A stretch of 64,000 nt of DNA from Nocardia sp. NBC_01329 (lineage in GTDB: Bacteria > Actinomycetota > Actinomycetes > Mycobacteriales > Mycobacteriaceae): contig NZ_CP108381.1 of NCBI RefSeq assembly GCF_035956715.1, positions 1,984,001-2,048,000 on the forward strand. Reading direction: 5' to 3'. The position numbers were made by a program, and so were the translations under genes. Shown here one piece after another: positions 60,601 through 64,000 of this stretch. Every line of letters starts with the position of its first letter. Position 1 is the stretch's first letter. The notes beneath the pieces are model-generated. The model saw only the letters and a program-made list of their open reading frames with translations. It had not been told where the DNA came from and ran no database searches.

Positions 60601-61068
60601 TCACGTTGCCGTTGCTGCGTCATCGAGTCCGCCGAGCCTTCGTACCGGAGAGGAGAGAATCCACCCGGTGGCGAGGGTGGTTCCGAATCCTCCGACGACG
60701 ATGGCAATTGCTGGTCCCCATGTGGTTGCGACGAATCCCGCGGCGATGGCGCCGATGGCGATCATGCCCCAGCTGAGGAACCGGTAAGCGGCGTTCACCC
60801 TCCCACGGAGCTCTGCGGGAGTCGCGAGCTGGCGCACGGTGACCGCCTGGGCTCCCGCGAGACCGATGCCGAATCCGCTCAGGGTGAGCGTGACACCGGC
60901 CACCGCGAGGGTGGCGACCGACGGGGCCGCTGCGGTGAAGGTCAGGGCGAGCGGGGCGGTGTTTCCTACGAGCAGGGCGGCGGTGAGGGATCGCCCGTAT
61001 CCGAATCGGCGGGTCGCTCTGGAGCCGACATGCCGACCCGCAGTCACCGACGACTGTGGTCTGGCCAA
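60601..61068 (-). pseudogene. MFS transporter, C-terminal fragment
   Basis: 155 codons: RRFGYGRSLTAALLVGNTAPLALTF, SGFGIGLAGAQAVTVRQLATPAELRGRVNAAYRFL and GPAIAIVVGGFG. This is helices 7-12 of an EntS/MFS_3-type exporter. No N-terminal half lies upstream on this strand (the apparent start is inside the protein). It is on the opposite strand from the MFS N-terminal fragment at 59571, so the two need not come from one gene. Confidence 0.65.
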
Positions 61069-61318
61069 TCACCCGTAGGTCAAGACCGCTCACCGTTCCG
61101 CGCTTAGCGCTGGATCGGGCGGATCTGCTTCTCGACCCCCTGGACCGAACAATCGCCTATTGACAAGGCGGAGTGTGACGGGCACCCTATGCAAAAGCGT
61201 TTTAGCAATCAGTTTGGATCCCCGGAATATGGCCGACCAAACAGGTGACCTCGTCGCACCCACTGGGCTTTCTGAGGGCTTTCTGAGAGGCGCTTTGTTC
61301 ACTCAAAGGAGAGTCTCG

Positions 61319-62557
61319 ATGTCTCAACTCATCGATGTACCGTCAGTCGAAGCCAATCGGGCGGCGCTCGCGAACCTAGCCGGTGCCGACCCGGTTCTAG
61401 TCGATGTGGCCCCGGCAATCGAGGTAGTACCCGGTATGCATCGCAATCTAGTACTGGCCTCAGGACCTTCCATGCCATGGTCCGAGTACTGCGGTGGACA
61501 ACGCACCGCGATTCTAGGAGCGGTTGTCTATGAAGGTCTCGCTGCCGACCTTGCCGCCGCCGCAGACCTTCTCGCCTCTGGATCGGTCGAGGTGGCCGGC
61601 TGTCAAGATTACGGTTGTGTCGGGTCCCTTGCCGGGGTGACCAGCGCCTCGATGCCGATGGTGGTGGTCGAGGACCGTGCCACCCCTGGTAAGCGTGCAT
61701 TCTGCACATTGTTCGAAGGCGAAGCGTCGGCTCGGTTGAATTACGGGGTCTGGTCGGATGAGGTGGACACCAATCTGCGCTTCCTGGCCGAGGTCATCGG
61801 GCCGTCTCTTGGACGGATTGTCCGCGCCTCGAACGGCATCCGACTGCTGCCGATCATGCAGCGCGCACTCAGGCAAGGAGATGAACTGCACAGTAGGAAC
61901 GCAGCAGCTTCTCTGCTTTTTCTCCGGGAAATCGCTTCCTCGCTACATTACGCTGGCGCGTCGGTGAACGAACTCTTAGCTTATTTGACGGCAGGTGACT
62001 ACTTTTTCTTGCGTCCGGCTATGGCGGCTGCGAAGGTTATGTCGACTCGCCTCGCCGGTTACAGTGGATCATCCATAGTGACGGCCATGGGATTCTCGTG
62101 CAGACAATTCGGTATTCAAGTTTCCGGGCTAGGTGATCACTGGTTCACGGGACCCCTTCCGTGGTTGCAGGAATACAAGATTCAATTCGGTCATCAGATC
62201 GAGGACGCCGAGTTCATGGGCGGGGAAAGCATAATTACCGAGGTCTGCGGACTGGGGGCGTTCGCACAAGTGTCAGCGTTCTCGCTCCAGGACTATCAAG
62301 GTGGCGTCGAGGGGATGATCCAGAACAACCAGCAGATGTATCGGATCACTCATGGCGAAAGTGCCCTGTTCAAGCTGCCATTTCTGGGGTTCCGTGGAAG
62401 TCCGACGGGTATCGATGTGCACGCGGTGACCGACACGAGCATCGCGCCGGTCATGGATATCGGGATCGCGGGACGACATGGGGGACAGATCGGCGCAGGC
62501 CTCGCCCGCGCCCCTCTGCAGCCTTTTATCGCAGCAAGCACGGTTCTCCGTAAATAG
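61319..62557 (+). CDS. DUF1116 protein (YlbE/AllG-like)
   Basis: 412 residues from ATG 61319 with AAAGGAG about 8 nt upstream. DUF1116 features include EVVPGMHRNLVLASGPSMPW, VEVAGCQDYGCVGSLAGVTSASMPMVVVED and SSIVTAMGFSCRQFGIQVSGLGDHWFTGP. In E. coli, YlbE (AllG) is a subunit of oxamate carbamoyltransferase. Codon use is less GC-rich than in the left half of the window, a sign of transfer. It is followed 32 nt later by glnT, so a nitrogen-compound pathway is inferred. Confidence 0.75.
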   Translation: MSQLIDVPSVEANRAALANLAGADPVLVDVAPAIEVVPGMHRNLVLASGPSMPWSEYCGGQRTAILGAVVYEGLAADLAAAADLLASGSVEVAGCQDYGCVGSLAGVTSASMPMVVVEDRATPGKRAFCTLFEGEASARLNYGVWSDEVDTNLRFLAEVIGPSLGRIVRASNGIRLLPIMQRALRQGDELHSRNAAASLLFLREIASSLHYAGASVNELLAYLTAGDYFFLRPAMAAAKVMSTRLAGYSGSSIVTAMGFSCRQFGIQVSGLGDHWFTGPLPWLQEYKIQFGHQIEDAEFMGGESIITEVCGLGAFAQVSAFSLQDYQGGVEGMIQNNQQMYRITHGESALFKLPFLGFRGSPTGIDVHAVTDTSIAPVMDIGIAGRHGGQIGAGLARAPLQPFIAASTVLRK

Positions 62558-62589
62558 CTGAAATCAGCGGGAAGATAGGAAAGTAAAAA

Positions 62590-63951
62590 ATGGACACAAT
62601 CCAGGGGATCTCATCCGATCACAGTGAACTCGCCGCAGAGTTGAGTCGGAAAGGGGTTCAGTATGCGGTCGGTTCATGGATCGACGTACTCGGGCGCCCC
62701 AAGTCGAAAGTCGTACCCATCGGTCACCTGCCGAACTTGGTCGCGGGATCGGAGCGATACACCCCTCGCGGCATGGGTGGAATCGGCCGGATGAATCCCA
62801 TCGAAGATGAGGTGGTCGGAATTGCAGACCTGTCCACCCTCAAGATCCTGCCGTGGGATCGCCGGTTTGCTTTCATGCTCGCTGACATGTCGCTCGGAGG
62901 GCGGGAACCCTTCGCTTTGTGTCCACGATCGATCCTCAAACGGCAGATCGGGAACGCCGCGGACATGGGGTTTCGTTGTCAGCTCGGAATCGAGCCCGAA
63001 TTCTATGTGTTCCGGCCCGAGTCGCTCGAATCCGGAAGCACGAGGCTGGCCCCCATCGCTCTGAGTGGAGAGATCAAGCCATCGCCCGCCTACGATGTCG
63101 AGGCATCACTGGATGCAATGCCCTTCCTTCACCGCGTAACCAAATACATGACGGAACTCGATTTCGGGCTGTTCAGTTTCGACGCCGAAGGTGGGGAGGG
63201 GCAGTACGAGTTCGACTTCGACCACGCCGAGGTCCTCGCATCCTCTGACCGGATGACGCTTTTTCGGCTTCTGGTGAGGCAGGCTGCGAAGGAGAGTGGT
63301 CTGGTGGCCACCTTCATGCCCAAACCATTCGCTGACGTCTGGGGATCCGGAGCGCACTTCAACATGAGCCTGGAACAGTACGACACCGGCGAGAATGTCT
63401 TCAAGACCGGAACTGGTAACGATGGCTGGCGCAAAGAAGCATTGCATTTCGCCGGAGGAATCCTGAAACACGCCAGAGCTCTGGCTGCCCTTTCCAACCC
63501 GACCACCAACTCATATCGACGTCTCGTGCCCAAACTGGCGGATGGAAATTACTCATGGGCGCCCACGAAGATCAGTTACGGTCACAATAACCGGTCGTGC
63601 ATGCTGCGCCTCCCGGCAAATCGGCCCGCTATCGAAAACCGATCCGTCGACTCCGCGGCCAATACTCACCTGACGGCCGCTTATATGCTCGCCGCTGGCC
63701 TGGAGGGAATCCGTGAGGGAATCGATCCGGGCGAGGCGAAAGACAGCCTGTCGTACACCAACAGTGAAATCGATGTACTTCCCCGCACTCTTCTCGACGC
63801 AGTGGAGGCATTCGAACGGGACCCTCTGACCCACGAGGTATTTCACGAAGCATTCATTCGAGACTACAGCGAAATGAAGCGCGACGAGTGGGAAGCAAGC
63901 CACGCCGAGGTCACGGACTTCGAGCGCACGACCTACCTGCTGAACCTGTGA
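62590..63951 (+). CDS. glnT: GlnT-type glutamine synthetase / gamma-glutamyl ligase
   Basis: 453 residues from ATG 62590. Glutamine synthetase motifs: CQLGIEPEFYVF (metal Glu), EGGEGQYEFDFDHAEVL, WGSGAHFNMSLEQYD (ammonia/glutamate site), NPTTNSYRRLVP and RLPANRPAIENRSVD. The length and N-terminus match the type III/GlnT group, some of which make gamma-glutamyl amides (for example of methylamine) rather than glutamine. With a PuuD-like gene next, a gamma-glutamylation route is plausible. GTGA overlap with the next gene. Confidence 0.8.
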   Translation: MDTIQGISSDHSELAAELSRKGVQYAVGSWIDVLGRPKSKVVPIGHLPNLVAGSERYTPRGMGGIGRMNPIEDEVVGIADLSTLKILPWDRRFAFMLADMSLGGREPFALCPRSILKRQIGNAADMGFRCQLGIEPEFYVFRPESLESGSTRLAPIALSGEIKPSPAYDVEASLDAMPFLHRVTKYMTELDFGLFSFDAEGGEGQYEFDFDHAEVLASSDRMTLFRLLVRQAAKESGLVATFMPKPFADVWGSGAHFNMSLEQYDTGENVFKTGTGNDGWRKEALHFAGGILKHARALAALSNPTTNSYRRLVPKLADGNYSWAPTKISYGHNNRSCMLRLPANRPAIENRSVDSAANTHLTAAYMLAAGLEGIREGIDPGEAKDSLSYTNSEIDVLPRTLLDAVEAFERDPLTHEVFHEAFIRDYSEMKRDEWEASHAEVTDFERTTYLLNL

Positions 63952-64000
63952 GCGTCATCGGTATCACTATCGGCCCGACCGAACGTCCCGAGATCGTGGC
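63948..64000 (+). CDS. Start of a PuuD/C26-type glutamine amidotransferase-like hydrolase (partial)
   Basis: GTG 63948 overlaps the glnT stop (GTGA). Seventeen codons (SVIGITIGPTERPEIV) remain before the window ends. The start VIGIT is typical of gamma-glutamyl-gamma-aminobutyrate hydrolase (PuuD) and relatives. The assignment is tentative because so little is visible, but it fits a gamma-glutamyl pathway. Confidence 0.4.
   Translation, partial: MSVIGITIGPTERPEIV

Overview
This is a high-GC window from an actinomycete, most likely Nocardia or a close mycolic-acid relative. The inference rests on frequent GTG starts, long chains of genes joined by 4-nt ATGA/GTGA overlaps, a mycothiol-dependent maleylpyruvate-isomerase-type protein, a DUF3556 membrane protein, an LCM-type methyltransferase, a CinA-domain protein and an MtPbpA-like lipoprotein PBP. 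No rRNA, tRNA or CRISPR array was seen.

Layout. (a) 1-2375: a minus-strand pair, a Y4yA-type PLP enzyme (running off the left edge) and an SbnB-like ornithine cyclodeaminase homologue, with a long Fur/Zur-type palindrome upstream. (b) 2.7-5.5 kb: remains of a Tn3-family element, with a frameshifted resolvase, an intact two-S1-domain protein and a C-terminal tnpA fragment. (c) 5.5-26.0 kb: a complete Wzx/Wzy-type surface polysaccharide locus. It has a priming sugar-phosphate transferase (plus strand), nucleotide-sugar genes, four glycosyltransferases, flippase, polymerase, a copolymerase without a kinase motif, a beta-helix protein, a YdcF protein and a class III aminotransferase. Most genes are overlapped on the minus strand. 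(d) 26-33.5 kb: regulators and small metabolic genes (MerR, maleylpyruvate-isomerase-like, TetR/PlsC, LCM methyltransferase, TauD). Three convergent or divergent junctions hold short scraps of lost genes: acyl-CoA ligase, GNAT and aldehyde dehydrogenase.

(e) 33.9-39.5 kb: an osmoprotectant-type ABC operon (permease, ATPase, permease, binding lipoprotein) followed by an FAD monooxygenase and a PNPOx-like protein. A nine-unit 33-bp tandem repeat lies between the first permease and the ATPase. It encodes an 11-residue repeat ORF that overlaps both neighbours by 4 nt. (f) 39.7-51.7 kb: mostly ordinary genes: MarR/YceI, SDR, a UvrA paralogue with a WYL regulator, DUF3556, PncC-like, PBP, a DapC-like aminotransferase, an internally deleted HAD gene and DoxX. 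(g) 52.3-56.0 kb: a tightly overlapped operon of two large polytopic membrane proteins, a one-helix peptide and a cupredoxin-like lipoprotein.

(h) 56.0-61.1 kb: a mobile, decayed region. An IS982-type transposase and a barstar-like gene lie together between matching inverted repeats, next to a truncated transporter, a GntR plus half-arginase pair, a VOC protein, a CGNR regulator and broken MFS fragments. (i) 61.3-64.0 kb: a lower-GC operon with a YlbE/AllG-like DUF1116 protein, a GlnT-type glutamine synthetase and the start of what looks like a PuuD-like hydrolase. This suggests catabolism of a nitrogenous compound.

The best candidates for something not yet described are the repeat ORF inside the ABC operon, the barstar passenger in an IS-like element, the membrane/cupredoxin operon, the palindrome-controlled SbnB/Y4yA pair and the AllG-GlnT-PuuD operon. 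Functions were assigned by recognising motifs and family features only; no database search was run.
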